A stretch of 64,000 bases of DNA. It comes from Rhexocercosporidium sp. MPI-PUGE-AT-0058 (lineage: Eukaryota > Ascomycota > Leotiomycetes > Helotiales). Where the stretch lies: the NCBI GenBank assembly GCA_020746875.1, contig JAGTJL010000023.1:620001-684000 (forward strand). The letters run 5' to 3'. Position 1 is the stretch's first letter. Every line of letters starts with the position of its first letter. Of this stretch, positions 36,947 through 47,841 are shown one piece after another. Under the pieces are notes generated by a model. That model was not told the DNA's origin and ran no database searches. It worked only from the letters and a program-made list of their open reading frames with translations. The translations under genes and the position numbers were made by a program.

Positions 36947-38404
36947 TTACAAGAATTCTTTTGTCTCACGCTCACAATATTCAAAGAATTTCTTAGCAGC
37001 TCCTGTTCCACCATTGCCTTTGCTTTTCCAGCCATCCTGGACGTCGGGCGCTAATTCTCCTGAATTAGGATCGACGTCAGTAAATTTCTCTGCATAGCTA
37101 AAGGAAGGTTGTGCATGTTTGATGCGAAGACAGATTGAGGATATGGCAGTTTACCGAGGCGCGGCAAATTACATTCGAGGAACATTTTTTATTCCAAGCA
37201 TGACATACCTATTCTTCCCCACGCCATCATATATCCACCATTATGCTCTGGTGTGACCTCTGGCGAAAACCCAGCAAAAAGCTCTGAGTATGCGCCGTAA
37301 ACGGGAGATTTTGTCGTCAAAGACTAAGAGTCTCGGTCAGCAATCTGTCTCCAACCTGATTGTGGCGAACGGAGGGCAAACCATAATCAGCTTGAGTGCC
37401 AAGTTCCAGTTTCTTTGTAGCTCTGTTCTCATCAAACCGGGATGCAAACTCTATTTCTTGTCAGCAAATCTTTGAGGTCTTTTGACTTCTGTTCACACCC
37501 ACCACGCTCATGATACCATGCTTGCCCAGTCTTTCAGCAAAGTGGAGGGCCAGCCAAGCGCCGCCGTTCTTGCTTTGCACTGTTGGAGAACTCAATTAGC
37601 ATTACGCACACCTCAAGTACGAACTTGAAGTCTCTGAATTTCGTAAAATCACACGTCTGGACGGCTTTCCGAGACAATATCAACAGGAGATCAGGAAATC
37701 AGAGAACACTCACTGTAGTTCGCCATGAACTTGTCAGTTATGATCACCGGCGTCCCATTGGCATCGAAAGACATCGCTCCTCCTGGGACGAATCCGTTCT
37801 GGAGCATAGATATAACGAAGACCACGCGCACGCTGTTTGGAGGTGTGCCGGGTGTGTTCGCTGTGCGAATGAGGAGTGGTTCGAGGAGATTCGTCATGAG
37901 GTATGGAGCGAGACAATTCGTGCTTATTTCAAGATCGTGGCCCTATTCCAAAATAGCATTATTAATTGTCATGCTTTTCTCTATCTCGCACATGTCGGTT
38001 CATACTAGCTTGTCCTTGCTTCCTTCTGGTGGGGTCATAACTGCAGCATTATGCATCAAGACATCCAATCTTGTTTCCCGTTTGAGGAAGTCTTCGACGC
38101 CGGCCTTCACACTCCTCAGATCAGCCAGGTCGATAACTAGACTCTCCAACCTCCCACTTGATTTCGTGTTCTTCGTTTTGGTTTCCTCGAGGATCTTCTG
38201 GATTGCACCATCGCATCGTGCAATTGACCGAGCGGCGATGTACACTGTTCCACCAGCAGCGTAGAGAAATTTTGTAAGTTCGTATCCAACACCTGACGCT
38301 GCGCCAGTGACAATGTAGACTTTGCCGGCGAGGGAGGGCAAACTTGTTTCTGTGAAGTTCGGAGCCGGGGGAAAGATGGTAGAGATTCTCGAGACGGGTG
38401 CCAT
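36947..38404 (-). CDS. Short-chain dehydrogenase/reductase
   Basis: Six exons (38006-38404, 37714-37942, 37503-37579, 37382-37450, 37209-37323, 36947-37089) give 343 residues in one consistent frame. The Rossmann glycine motif TGAASGVG lies at residues 33-40, an HNAAV block replaces the usual NNAG, and the catalytic YMQSK (Tyr209, Lys213) spans the exon 2/3 junction. The PG motif (LHPGLMRTEL) follows. This is a classical SDR of the retinol-dehydrogenase/WW-oxidoreductase-like type common in fungi, using NAD(P)H; the substrate cannot be told. It is cytosolic as far as seen (no signal or membrane segment). It is convergent with the Zn2Cys6 regulator. The intron 5 acceptor was fixed by the need for frame and for the GRIEKF join. 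Confidence 0.87.
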
Positions 38405-39443
38405 TTTCTCGATCGATTGAAGGCTGTTCTTGTCTAGGACGATGACGATCGAATGAAGGAAGACTAAGTTATTGAAGAAGATTAAAGGAGAAAAGGAGGG
38501 CTATGATTGTCAATAAGAAAAATGGTTGTGGCAAGGCAAAGATATATATAATATTTCCAGCCATGACTAACAACCACAGCAGTCAACAAGCCATCCGCGG
38601 CCTTAGACACGCGGACTCCTCGGCCTGCAATGGAGTCTCGCAGCACATGAAAGTCCGCTCCAGCAAGTGTATCAACAGCATCTACGTAACATCGGAGAAA
38701 GTTTTTTCGATATCGGAATCAAGAACCTCTGTACTAAAAATATCGGATGTAAGTGAGAGAAGATATGTCCGTTCGGATTAAGGTTCTTCCTATGTCCTTA
38801 CGGAGCGGAAAGGGTAAAGCACGTGGTACACGTAAATCCGATCCCAACTTCTTTCCTCACTCTTATTAACGGAAGTTATTCATCGAATCAGCATAGCCAT
38901 TCAGCTGCTATTTGGGATACCAAGGAGTTTGTTCCGCGACATGAAGAAGCGACTTCAACAACTGTTCACTGAAAAGTCACTTGGCATCGTCGCAAACAAG
39001 AGGACTTGAGAATATCAGGCCTTCAAAATCGAATTATACTATGGACATGGGACTGAAGTTCGTTCGGCAGATCCTCGTGCCTAGTTAGCATTGTTACTAC
39101 AAGCTTTTGTATCTGTCGTCGCACAATCTAGCTTTGACAGTGCCATGGCGTTGTTCTCGCGTAGTGATCAACACCTTCTCCTTTCTTCCCAAACCTTGCC
39201 GAAAGGGCTGAGTCTGGGATAACCGGATGTTGCGATCTCGTTATGATTTCGCCAATACTACTGTATTTCATATGTCCCTTAGGAGAAACATTCTCTCTCT
39301 TACATCGGTCGCATACAATGTCCTTTCCAGAGCCATCTGCATGTATCCAGGTCCCACCTCCTCCTGCTGCTCAAGTTTTCTTCCAATCACAAAACTCTAA
39401 CATGGTAAAGGAGGCATCTAGATATCCGACATACACGAAAACA
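38405..39443. other. Intergenic, upstream of the dehydrogenase
   Basis: About 1 kb without a supported gene; the longest open frame (38503-38781, plus) has no family resemblance. A TATATATAATAT tract at about 38541-38552 and an inverted CGG pair CCGTTCGG at 38769-38776 are the only notable motifs. Confidence 0.45.
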
Positions 39444-40439
39444 TCATGTGATTTCAGATGCCTCCACCATCTCAATAACATCCTCCTCGAACCCACGTAT
39501 CATCAGCCCACATGACTCCACCGTATCCATTCTCGACGAGTAACAGGCATCGGAGTGCTTGATAATAATCCTGAAGCTTTCGTCTTCATCGCGCTCACCT
39601 TCGTTTCCATCTCGCTCTTCTCCTGCAGTTTTGACACTCGCACCTAGATTATCTCCATCATAATTCGCAACATGGCCTCCTCCAGCGTCATCGCCTTCCA
39701 CTCCATCGTTGGATCCAATAGCAGAAGCATTCGGATTCGAATTCGGAACTCCCAAATCAACCCAAAACTTCACGTCAGGCCACTCATCCATGATCCACAC
39801 AACCAAATCAAACAAGAATCCCATCGTCGCCCCTCCGTCCTCTGTACCGCTGCCCCGCCCCTCCTCACCCCTCTCCCTCGCCAGAAACTTCTCCCTCACC
39901 ACCCACACCTCCAAATCCTTGCCCCCACAATAACACCCACCCCACATCTCCAGCCTTCCCACCCTTCTAGCAGGTTGCATCGGATACATACGTCGCCAAC
40001 TAGCATCCTCCCTCATCACTTTCGCACACTGCTGTTCATCGCCGAACCACGGCTGAGTGTAAATCTCAGTGAAGTCTTGACATTCCTCTATCGCGCCATT
40101 GCGTTCAGAAGGGGAGAAGAAAGGAGGGAAGAGAGCCGCAAGGAGAGGGTTAAATTCCGGATCGGTCTTCCTTTTCTTTTTTGTACTATCATTTCTCTGG
40201 AAAGTGGTTGATGAGATGGTTCTGAAGAACAGCTTTTGCTGGAGAGGCGGAGATGTTGAAATTGTCCTTGTCCAGGCTGTACAGACGAGTTGGCCGAGAA
40301 GGAGATCGCGCATGGATAATTGTATTAAAATTGCTTCGAAGAGCTCGGGGATAGCGAAAACGCGGGACATGGCTGTCACTGGAGGAGACTCAGTATTATG
40401 AAGACCGGAAAGATCTCCGTCATAGGCATGCGGAGTCAT
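39444..40439 (-). CDS. F-box domain protein
   Basis: Single exon, 332 residues from the ATG at 40439 (a second ATG at 40370 is possible). The F-box lies near the N-terminus: VFAIPELFEAILIQLSMRDLL, then the QLVCTAWTRTI half. It is followed by a W-rich mid-section (MWGGCYCGG) and an acidic, Gly/Asp-rich region. Fungal proteins of this kind often have this form: an F-box plus a poorly conserved body with no defined repeat domain. The F-box would link it to Skp1 in an SCF ubiquitin ligase; the target is unknown. The frame is open further upstream to 40733 but without a convincing start. It is head-to-head with the F-box/ankyrin gene at 40955. Confidence 0.78.
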   Translation of the reverse strand: MTPHAYDGDLSGLHNTESPPVTAMSRVFAIPELFEAILIQLSMRDLLLGQLVCTAWTRTISTSPPLQQKLFFRTISSTTFQRNDSTKKKRKTDPEFNPLLAALFPPFFSPSERNGAIEECQDFTEIYTQPWFGDEQQCAKVMREDASWRRMYPMQPARRVGRLEMWGGCYCGGKDLEVWVVREKFLARERGEEGRGSGTEDGGATMGFLFDLVVWIMDEWPDVKFWVDLGVPNSNPNASAIGSNDGVEGDDAGGGHVANYDGDNLGASVKTAGEERDGNEGERDEDESFRIIIKHSDACYSSRMDTVESCGLMIRGFEEDVIEMVEASEIT

Positions 40440-40954
40440 CGTGAATGCTGTACGCTCACAACGAAACAAGGTTATAGATTGAGAGGCAGATCTCAGCCGT
40501 CCTTTGAGGGTTGAACTTGACTGTGACCACAGAAGGTCATTCGAATCGAGATAAGTAGAAACATGTATGACGTATATGAAGGTGAGGACAGCGAGGCCAG
40601 CTTTATAAGGGGTACGAATGAAGTTATGTCTGGTGGAAGGGTCTCGTATGGATGAAATATTGGCACATACATGGATGGATGAGTCATGCGGGCAGTCATC
40701 ACCACCCATGTCCTCGAAGGAAATCACGCTCACCTCCTAATGTCAGCCTAATCTACTATTCATGAAGTCTTCACACGAAATTGCCGATGAACATATATGT
40801 ACCTTGAGCTGTAACAAAAGTGCATGGAGCGCGGCTTGCAAAACCTAGTATTGGTTGCTATTCTCGGTTGTCTTCCCAATCAAACTTTACGTTGTGCCTC
40901 CGCTTGCACCTCTTCGACGAAGGCTCATTTGGAAAGTAAACAAACGTTCCAATA
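40440..40954. other. Shared divergent promoter of two F-box genes
   Basis: About 515 bp between the start codons of the minus-strand F-box gene and the plus-strand F-box/ankyrin gene. No conserved motif identified. Confidence 0.45.
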
Positions 40955-42511
40955 ATGTCACTCTCAACCCTCCCCAGCGAGCTCCTCCACCAAATATCCA
41001 CCTACCTCTCAAACTCCTCCCTAAACACCCTCATTCAAACCAACACCCACCTCGCTACCATCCTGACACCCACGCTCTACTCTCCCGAACTCCAGCTCAT
41101 ACCAACAGCCTGCCCAACAGCCTACCTCAACTGGTTTGCTCACCGTGTAAAACTCCGATGCTTCTCCTACATCCACCTTTGGAAATCCGCCACTCTCCTC
41201 GGTTACATCCACACCCTCTCATCCCATACAGTCCAACTTCCCGACTCCAACGGCCGCACGCTCATCCAATACGCCTTAGAACAGCGTAATACGCCACTGA
41301 TAGAGATTCTTCTAAGCAAACCATCGATAAACATCAACCACGAAGATAAGTTCCAGAAAAGCTACCTCTGCACCGCAATCATAACCCTCAACATCACCGC
41401 CGCCCAGCTCCTCGTCGACGCCGGTGCTTCAATTCTAACATCCTATTATGAAGACCAACCTCTCGCCTGCCTAGCAGTAAGCTACGGCTCCCTCCCCCTC
41501 GCGAAATGCACCATCTCCGCCCTCCAAAAGCGCAACGAGCTTCAAGATCTCTTCACCCCCCATCCCTCGACCCAGCACAACATTCTAGCATCAGCCATCT
41601 ACGAAGGCAACGAACCAACTATCGAACTCCTCATCTCCCTCGGCGCTCCCACATCCCACATCTCCCCCGACGGCACCACGATCCTCATGCGCGCCGTCTC
41701 CACCAACTGCGACTCGATCGTGCACCACCTCCTCGACCAAGGCGTCTCCGTCCTTCCCACAAATAACGCCGGCGAATCAGCACTATCACTCATCTCGCAC
41801 CGTCGACCCGGACTCCAAAAACACACCATCACGCGCCTCATCTCCCTCACCCTCCTAGCAGGCGGGAATACCTCCTCCCCCTCCCGAACCCAGGACAAAG
41901 CGACGCCTCTCCACGCCAGCGCCTCGCGCAGCCACCTAGTAGGTGTCCAGGCCCTCCTCGAGAACGGCGCAAACCCCCTCGCAAGAGACGTAAATGGCTA
42001 CACGCCCCTCCTCGCCGCCCTAGAAGCAAACACCACCTCCCTCATCGAACCAGCGCTGTCGAACCACCGCGCTACGATCCTCCTCCTCATCCGCTCCATG
42101 GCCGATTTCTCTGCTCGTGCGGATTCCCACGCGTTCGGCTTCCTCCAGGGCACGGCGCTGCATTTCGCTGCGAAACTCGCGGACCCGGGGATCGTGGAGG
42201 CGCTGGTCAGAGCGGGAGCGAGTCCCTTTGAGAGGGATGCCACCTCTCGTCTCCCGATGGAGTGTGCGTTCCCGCTTGATAGTTTTAGACGGCTGCTTCC
42301 GTCGCGTTCGCCTGTGGAGATGATGCAGCATGAGGAGTGTTGTCTCATCTTGGCGAGAGCGATGAGGGATTTTGATCCGGGTTTTGATTTCGAGATGCCT
42401 CTGGAGAGAAATAAGGCGTTTAGGACTTTGCAGACATGGACGCTGAGGGAACTGGCTGTGATGGCAGAGATGCATGGGTTGTGTGCTTTCTTGATGGAAG
42501 GGTGGACTTGA
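40955..42511 (+). CDS. F-box and ankyrin-repeat protein
   Basis: Single exon, 518 residues, ATG at 40955. The F-box sits at the very N-terminus (LSTLPSELLHQISTYLS). From about residue 95 onward it shows degenerate ankyrin repeats: GRTLIQYALEQRNTPLIEILL, then blocks at about 160, 210-260 (GTTILMRAVSTNCDSIVHHLL), 310-340 (ATPLHASASRSHLVGVQALL) and 400-425 (TALHFAAKLADPGIVEALV). This architecture is frequent in filamentous fungi and suggests an SCF substrate adaptor that uses ankyrin repeats to bind its target; no specific partner is known. GC-rich codon use contrasts strongly with the AT compartment. Confidence 0.88.
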   Translation: MSLSTLPSELLHQISTYLSNSSLNTLIQTNTHLATILTPTLYSPELQLIPTACPTAYLNWFAHRVKLRCFSYIHLWKSATLLGYIHTLSSHTVQLPDSNGRTLIQYALEQRNTPLIEILLSKPSININHEDKFQKSYLCTAIITLNITAAQLLVDAGASILTSYYEDQPLACLAVSYGSLPLAKCTISALQKRNELQDLFTPHPSTQHNILASAIYEGNEPTIELLISLGAPTSHISPDGTTILMRAVSTNCDSIVHHLLDQGVSVLPTNNAGESALSLISHRRPGLQKHTITRLISLTLLAGGNTSSPSRTQDKATPLHASASRSHLVGVQALLENGANPLARDVNGYTPLLAALEANTTSLIEPALSNHRATILLLIRSMADFSARADSHAFGFLQGTALHFAAKLADPGIVEALVRAGASPFERDATSRLPMECAFPLDSFRRLLPSRSPVEMMQHEECCLILARAMRDFDPGFDFEMPLERNKAFRTLQTWTLRELAVMAEMHGLCAFLMEGWT

Positions 42512-42922
42512 GTGGAAGTCACCGGGGGAACTTCAGAGAGCAGCCATTCTCATATTCGCCTTATTCACCGTGGTCTGTATTGAAAGGTGGGCAGGGCCAA
42601 TAATTGGGTCGTCTAGTGGCCTTTTGGGTGTGTTGGTTGTTTACGGCTGGTCTAAGCGAGGAAGAATTCCGAGCTGAAGGAAATATTTGATGAGGAATAG
42701 CTTGGTAGATGTTTTGCATCATATTAGTGAATAATCTATTCGCTCCTCATGGGATCTAGAGATGGGAATTGAGGCTTCGCATCTGACTGACCAATTTCAA
42801 CCAATCATTGTCTTCTCCTCAGTTTATTCAAGAAACCCCAAACGCCCGCTAAATGCACCACTTCTAAAATACACCCCAGACCCTTTCCTATCAACACATC
42901 ATCTCTCCTTTGCGGGAGCCCA
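42512..42922. other. Convergent intergenic region
   Basis: Lies between the 3' ends of the F-box/ankyrin gene and the SNARE gene. No gene or clear terminator motif seen. Confidence 0.5.
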
Positions 42923-43715
42923 TCACAGAACAAGCACAAGCACCAACAGTAAAATCAGCACAAAGATCAACACCCCAATACAGCAACTACTCAACCCATC
43001 CTCATTCGCCCTAACCACCTCCCCCATCTTCTTCATCCCCGTCTGTAACCTCCCCCCAACCCTATCTGCCAACCCATCCACAACCTCCAACATCTCAGCC
43101 TGCTCTTCAAGTTCTCGTCCCATATGATCAGCTTGTTGTCGAAGATTGCCTACTGTTCGGAACACGCCGTCGAGATCCCGATCTTGCTCGGCCATCATGT
43201 GGAGTTGCTGCTGATGTTCGAATTCGGCGTTGTAATCCGGTTCATCTTCTGCCCTGCCATTTCCGCTACCACCTGAATACCCTCCACCAGACCCAGTCCC
43301 TGAACCAGTCTTCGCTAGTTCTTCCCTCATGTCTTCAACCTCACCCCCAACTTCGTCCACTAACCTCTTCCTTCTCGCGACCTCCTCTATTTCCAAGCCA
43401 TATTTGTACGGGTCGCTCTGTACCACTTTGACACTCTCGACCAGGTCCGCGAGATCTTCTGCTAGGGAGGAGAGGGCGGATGTCAGGTCGGCTTGGGCGG
43501 AGAGGAGTTCGGGGGAGGGTGTGCTGGAGGAGGATGGGAGGGAGCGGATTCGTAAGTATGATGTAAAGAGGGGACGGGTTGTCGAGAGGGCGGAGAGGAC
43601 GTCGCTAGCTAGGTGTTAATCTCTTTTCCATGACGTATGAGGAGGGTGCTGGGGATAGGAAGACGTACGCTTGAACTTGAAGGAAGGGATCCTCTTCTTG
43701 GGTAGAGGACATCAT
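42923..43715 (-). CDS. Syntaxin-6/Tlg1-type Qc-SNARE
   Basis: Two exons (43669-43715 and 42923-43604; 64-bp intron) encode 242 residues. The N-terminus (MMSSTQEEDPFLQVQ...) starts the syntaxin-6 N-terminal helical domain. A Gly/Ser-rich linker follows. The SNARE helix LDGVFRTVGNLRQQADHM... has its central (zero-layer) Gln in EEQAEML, and the C-terminal anchor SSCCIGVLIFVLILLL ends the chain. Family members act in endosome-to-Golgi and TGN fusion with Tlg2, Vti1 and a v-SNARE, and Cys residues next to the membrane are palmitoylated in yeast Tlg1. Length and order of parts match the family. The first exon is tiny but fixes the conserved DPF start. Confidence 0.9.
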
Positions 43716-45922
43716 ATTTGCGTTTGTATCTGGTGTGTAGATAGCTCCTGCGAGCTAGACTTGTACGCTCCGTCGCCTTGCAGTTGCAAGACAGAGCTCC
43801 CAATAGCTACCTAGCTCTCCAATCCAATGTCAAGCCCTCAAGCTTTCGAATTCCTCTGTCGCACGACTAGTGGCACCGGTGTTCGTCTCCGTCCCAGACT
43901 CTTGGAAGGAATCAAGATCGTTCGCAGAATCCCCGTACTTGAAAGGTGTGTTGTAGATGTCGTGAGACGTGGGAGACTGCGGAGAGACTGGTGCGACCTC
44001 TAATCGTCCACCTTCCTGATGGTGTTCGCAGATGGACCAGGTAGTCGGGCCGGGCGGTGTCTGCCTCGTCTTGCCGCGTGGTGAGTTGTGGCTGGCCGGC
44101 GCGTGGTCGAGGTGGGATTGGTATGCTGTGTATTGGAGCGGTGTCCTATGGGGAAGATGAGGAACGTTGCGTTGGTTGAAGTGAGGCAGAGGGCGGGGGG
44201 CAGGAGGGTTCGGAGATGGAGTGGAGTGGAGGTTGAGGTCTGTCGTGTATTGGCTTGGAGGGATTGTACAAACGGAGTACTGTAGACCTGCGGTGCTGCA
44301 GATAAGAATCCGACTTGATGTGTGGTGCTGGTGATGATTATGGCTGCTGCTGCTGCTGCAGTGTGTGGGAAGGTTGCGTGTATGGATTGCGCTTTTCGAA
44401 GGCTGCTGTAGTGTTGTGTTGTGTTGTGTGCTTGCTGTTGTGCGTTGTTGATGCAATGCGGGTGTGTGTTTGGTTAGAGTTGCTTTCTACTCTATCCAGC
44501 CACCCATGAGGCGCCGGTGTCATCCTGGATGTTACATATTGTAGCGAACGAGACGAGACGAGGCTGCAGGGCTGAGGATTCCCGAGAGGTGGGGAGGGTG
44601 GCGTGGCGGTAAGGGAGAGGAGAAGAGGAGAGGAGAGTAGCGGAGAGTATGGTGGATATACTACATACCACATATAGATTTCAAGAAGAGACTTTCGAAG
44701 TCGACTTTTTCTTGACCATGAATGGTAATGTTTTCTCGAGGTACTACTCGTAATAGTCTCGCATCCTTTCCCTCCAACACGGGTAAGCGAATACGATTGA
44801 CAGACGAGGACAACGACGTTGATTTATTTACTTCCGTTACGAACCCTACACAAAGCTGGTCAGGAAGTCTGAAAGTCTGAAAGTCCGACTTTTTGAACAC
44901 TGCATGGTATATTGTATGCATCAGCGGTCGTCGCTTGTGCCAGCCAATCCCGGACTGTACCATGTGCTGCACTCTGCACAACACCTCCACATCCACATCT
45001 CTTAAGTCCAACCAAATTCAAACCAACTCCGAAATCGCTTCATCCGATGTGCACACCCTCTTTCCACCTTTCCATCTTTCCTTTCAAACATCTTCTTCCC
45101 GCAGATTAACATGTAGATAAGTTGCTTGCTTGCTTGCTTGCGTTCGTACTTTGCCTGCCTCGTCGCTTCACTAGGTAATCTGCTGTGAGGTAATCCCTCC
45201 CTCCCTCTGACGCGGCTGTCTGTTGCCTTCACGTCGCCTCCCACTTGCCACCGCTAACCACCTCCTCCTAACTCTGACTCTTGCAAAGTACTATCTATCT
45301 GGCTATGCTCCTATGCTACTCATATGTCATGTCTCAGGAGTTGCAGTAGTCTTCACTGGTGCCTGGCAGCTAGAAGTCAGCTGGCCAGGCCCCAATAGCC
45401 ATAGCCATTCTAGCTGGTAAGTAATAGAAGCTTAGAGACAGCCACCCACCGATGCAGTTCTTTAAACGTCCATCTCCCCCTGCAACTCTTTTGTCTTCTC
45501 GTTCCTTTCATTCCTGCATCTGAATCTGCATCGCTACTGCCACCCACCATCTCCTCTCTCTACACTAGCTCTCCAGTAGCTTTACTTGAGTCACCGTCCT
45601 TGCATTGCATTGAAATCGTGGTACCTCCAAAGGGATTGGTTCCCAACCCAGCTCTGCCCTTCTTTAATTCGTCGTGTGGCAAACTCGTGCATAAATACAA
45701 ACGCCAGCGTGAACGCTGGATTGCCAGCACCTTTCGAGAGAATAAATCCCCCATACCGTCTCGTCAGAAATTCCCCTTGACGGCCCCTTTTCATTTTGCT
45801 GGAGCAAGTGAAGTCCTTTTTCCTCCGAAAAGTCTCTGGTCATCCCACGCAGTAACCACCTGGCAAAGTGCTCAAGCTTGGTTGTACGTACATCGGCAAC
45901 TTCAACCTGATAGGTCAGAATC
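43716..45922. other. Long intergenic region with simple repeats
   Basis: About 2.2 kb. A minus-strand frame at 43830-44456 is open for about 208 codons, ends in a coding-like tail, but has no ATG and is His/Ser/Thr-rich from simple repeats; it could be a 3' exon of an unrecognised gene. A CTG run lies at about 44344-44360 and TTGC repeats at about 45122-45141. The right part (from about 45200) is pyrimidine-rich and is probably the promoter and leader of the BCS1-like gene. Confidence 0.45.
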
Positions 45923-47841
45923 ATGAGGCACAAATCCGCCTTGAATACAATCATGGAGTCTGCATTCCCTCAATCTGACGGGAATTCCACTGGAGAGCCA
46001 GTCGCCGCCTTCTCCCCCACTACTCTTCTGGAGACATTCGTACCAGGTTATGGTCCAATACACAAATTCCTCCTCTACTCATTCGGTTTCGATGTGACGG
46101 TCTTGGTATCTCTAGGAGTCGCCCTCTTCCTCGGTGCGAGGATCTTCCGTTCAGTATGGGCCGTCTTGTACTCACTCGTCAGCAGTAACTACATGTCCGA
46201 GATCACCGTGAGCAGTACGGATGAGATTCACAGCCACCTGATAGCCTTTCTCGCACACCAATACAAGATCAAATCTTCACGTCGACTCATGGCCGAGACA
46301 CCCTCCAAGAGCGCCTGGGAGCTTGACAGTGAGGAGACCGAGAAGGAAGAGAACACCCGGGATGCGCAGGGAAATATCAAGTGGCTAAACTTTTCCAACC
46401 AGGAAGCCAAGTCCCAACCAAGATTCACCCCAGCCATCGGATCTCACAACTTCTGGCACAAGGGAACGTACTTCCAGTTGAAACGGAGGGAGATCTCCAT
46501 GTTTGATGAGATGGGAGGCGGAGCCGCTGCATTCAAAGACAAGGAGCTGTTGACCCTGTCGTGTTTTGGCCGATCTACTGAACCGATCAAGAAGTTGATC
46601 CAGCACGCAAAGGTACATTACCATCTCGGACACAATGTTAAGACGGTCATCAAGCGCCCCGCCCCAAAGGACATGCGACGATTTGGAGGACGAGGAAGTT
46701 GGGTCAAGATTGCCGAGCGTCCTTGTCGACCTATGAAGACTGTTGTATTAGATGAGGAACGCAAATTGGATGTCCTCTCTGACATCAACGAGTATCTCAG
46801 TCCAGCTACCGCCCGCTGGTATGCGAACAGAGGAATTCCTTACAGACGAGGATACCTCTTCTATGGACCTCCTGGGACCGGCAAGACCTCCCTTACTTTT
46901 GCGTTGGCCGGTGTCTTTGGACTTGACATTCATGTTGTCTCGCTTCTCGAACCTACCTTAACCGAAGAAGAACTCGGCATGCTATTCACTAATCTACCAG
47001 CTCGCTGTATCGTCCTCCTAGAAGATATCGACACTGCGGGTCTCATCCGAGAACCATCCGAAGAAGAGAGTGGAATGCCCGCAGCAGGAAACCCAGGCGA
47101 GAATGATTTCAACGTAGTGAACCTCACCAAAGCCCTCAAGAAAGCAAACCAGTTATCTGAGGAGGAAAAGAAGAAGGGAATCTCTCTCTCTGGACTCTTG
47201 AACATCATTGATGGTAAGCCCACCCAACATGAAACACAAAACAACAGCTAACACGTCCTAGGCGTGGCATCCCACGAAGGCAGAGTCCTAGTAATGACAA
47301 CCAACCACCCCGAAAAGCTCGACGAAGCTCTCATCCGCCCCGGCCGCGTCGATCACCAAGTAGCATTCGGCAACGCCACACAAACCCAAATCAAGGAGCT
47401 CTTCGAACGCATGTACACCAACGATCTCCCCCGCACCAAACTCGTCATCTCCTCTCCATCCCCATCCACATCCCCATCCCCGCCAGCCGCCGCCGCTCTC
47501 CTTCCCGTCTCCGCCACTCTCGCCGTCCCCACCCCTCCCGCCACACCAGTCAACTCCCACCCCCCCTCGCCGGCAACGCAGTCACAGCAAACGGCCTCCT
47601 CAAAACTGCTGGCACGAAGGAGAAAGAAGAGAAAGAAATCATCAGCGAGAGCGAACTCAGCAATATTGCCGAGGCGTTCGCGAGGGAGGTGCCGAATGAT
47701 CAGTTCTCCCCCGCTGAGATCCAGGGCTTCTTGCTGAAGCGGAAGACGGATCCGAGGAAGTCGCTGGCGGAGGTTAAGGTTTGGGTGCAGGGCATGGTGG
47801 AGCAGAAGAGGAGGGGGACGAAGTTGGTTAATGTGCAGTGA
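45923..47841 (+). CDS. BCS1-like AAA ATPase, with a frame break
   Basis: Exons 45923-47213 and 47262-47841 (48-bp intron containing GCTAAC). Residues about 57-76 form the single membrane span, followed by the BCS1_N domain to about residue 260. The AAA domain has Walker A GPPGTGKT (315-322) and Walker B CIVLLEDID (362-370). The exon 2 start continues with sensor/arginine-finger region sequence (MTTNHPEKLDEALIRPGRVD). Yeast Bcs1 inserts the Rieske protein into complex III; filamentous fungi have many BCS1-like paralogues of unknown role, and the long Ser/Pro-rich insert after the AAA core points to such a paralogue. Near 47560-47566 (seven C) the frame shifts: codons before it and the clear C-terminal helix (SELSNIAEAFAREVP...) are in different frames. 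A missing base, a sequencing error or an unusual intron are all possible. Confidence 0.82.

Noticed and set aside
37583..38264. Plus-strand frames of 141 and 179 codons
   Set aside because: Antisense to the dehydrogenase exons, whose frame and motifs are convincing.
38503..38781. 92-codon plus-strand frame
   Set aside because: No family resemblance, no intron pattern and in a promoter-like region.
43830..44456. 208-codon minus-strand frame
   Set aside because: No ATG start and built largely from simple repeats; kept only as a possible 3' exon in the intergenic note.
45923..47251. BCS1-like gene as two separate genes split at the intron
   Set aside because: The 48-bp intron with a GCTAAC branch joins both parts in frame (IDG/VASHEGR).
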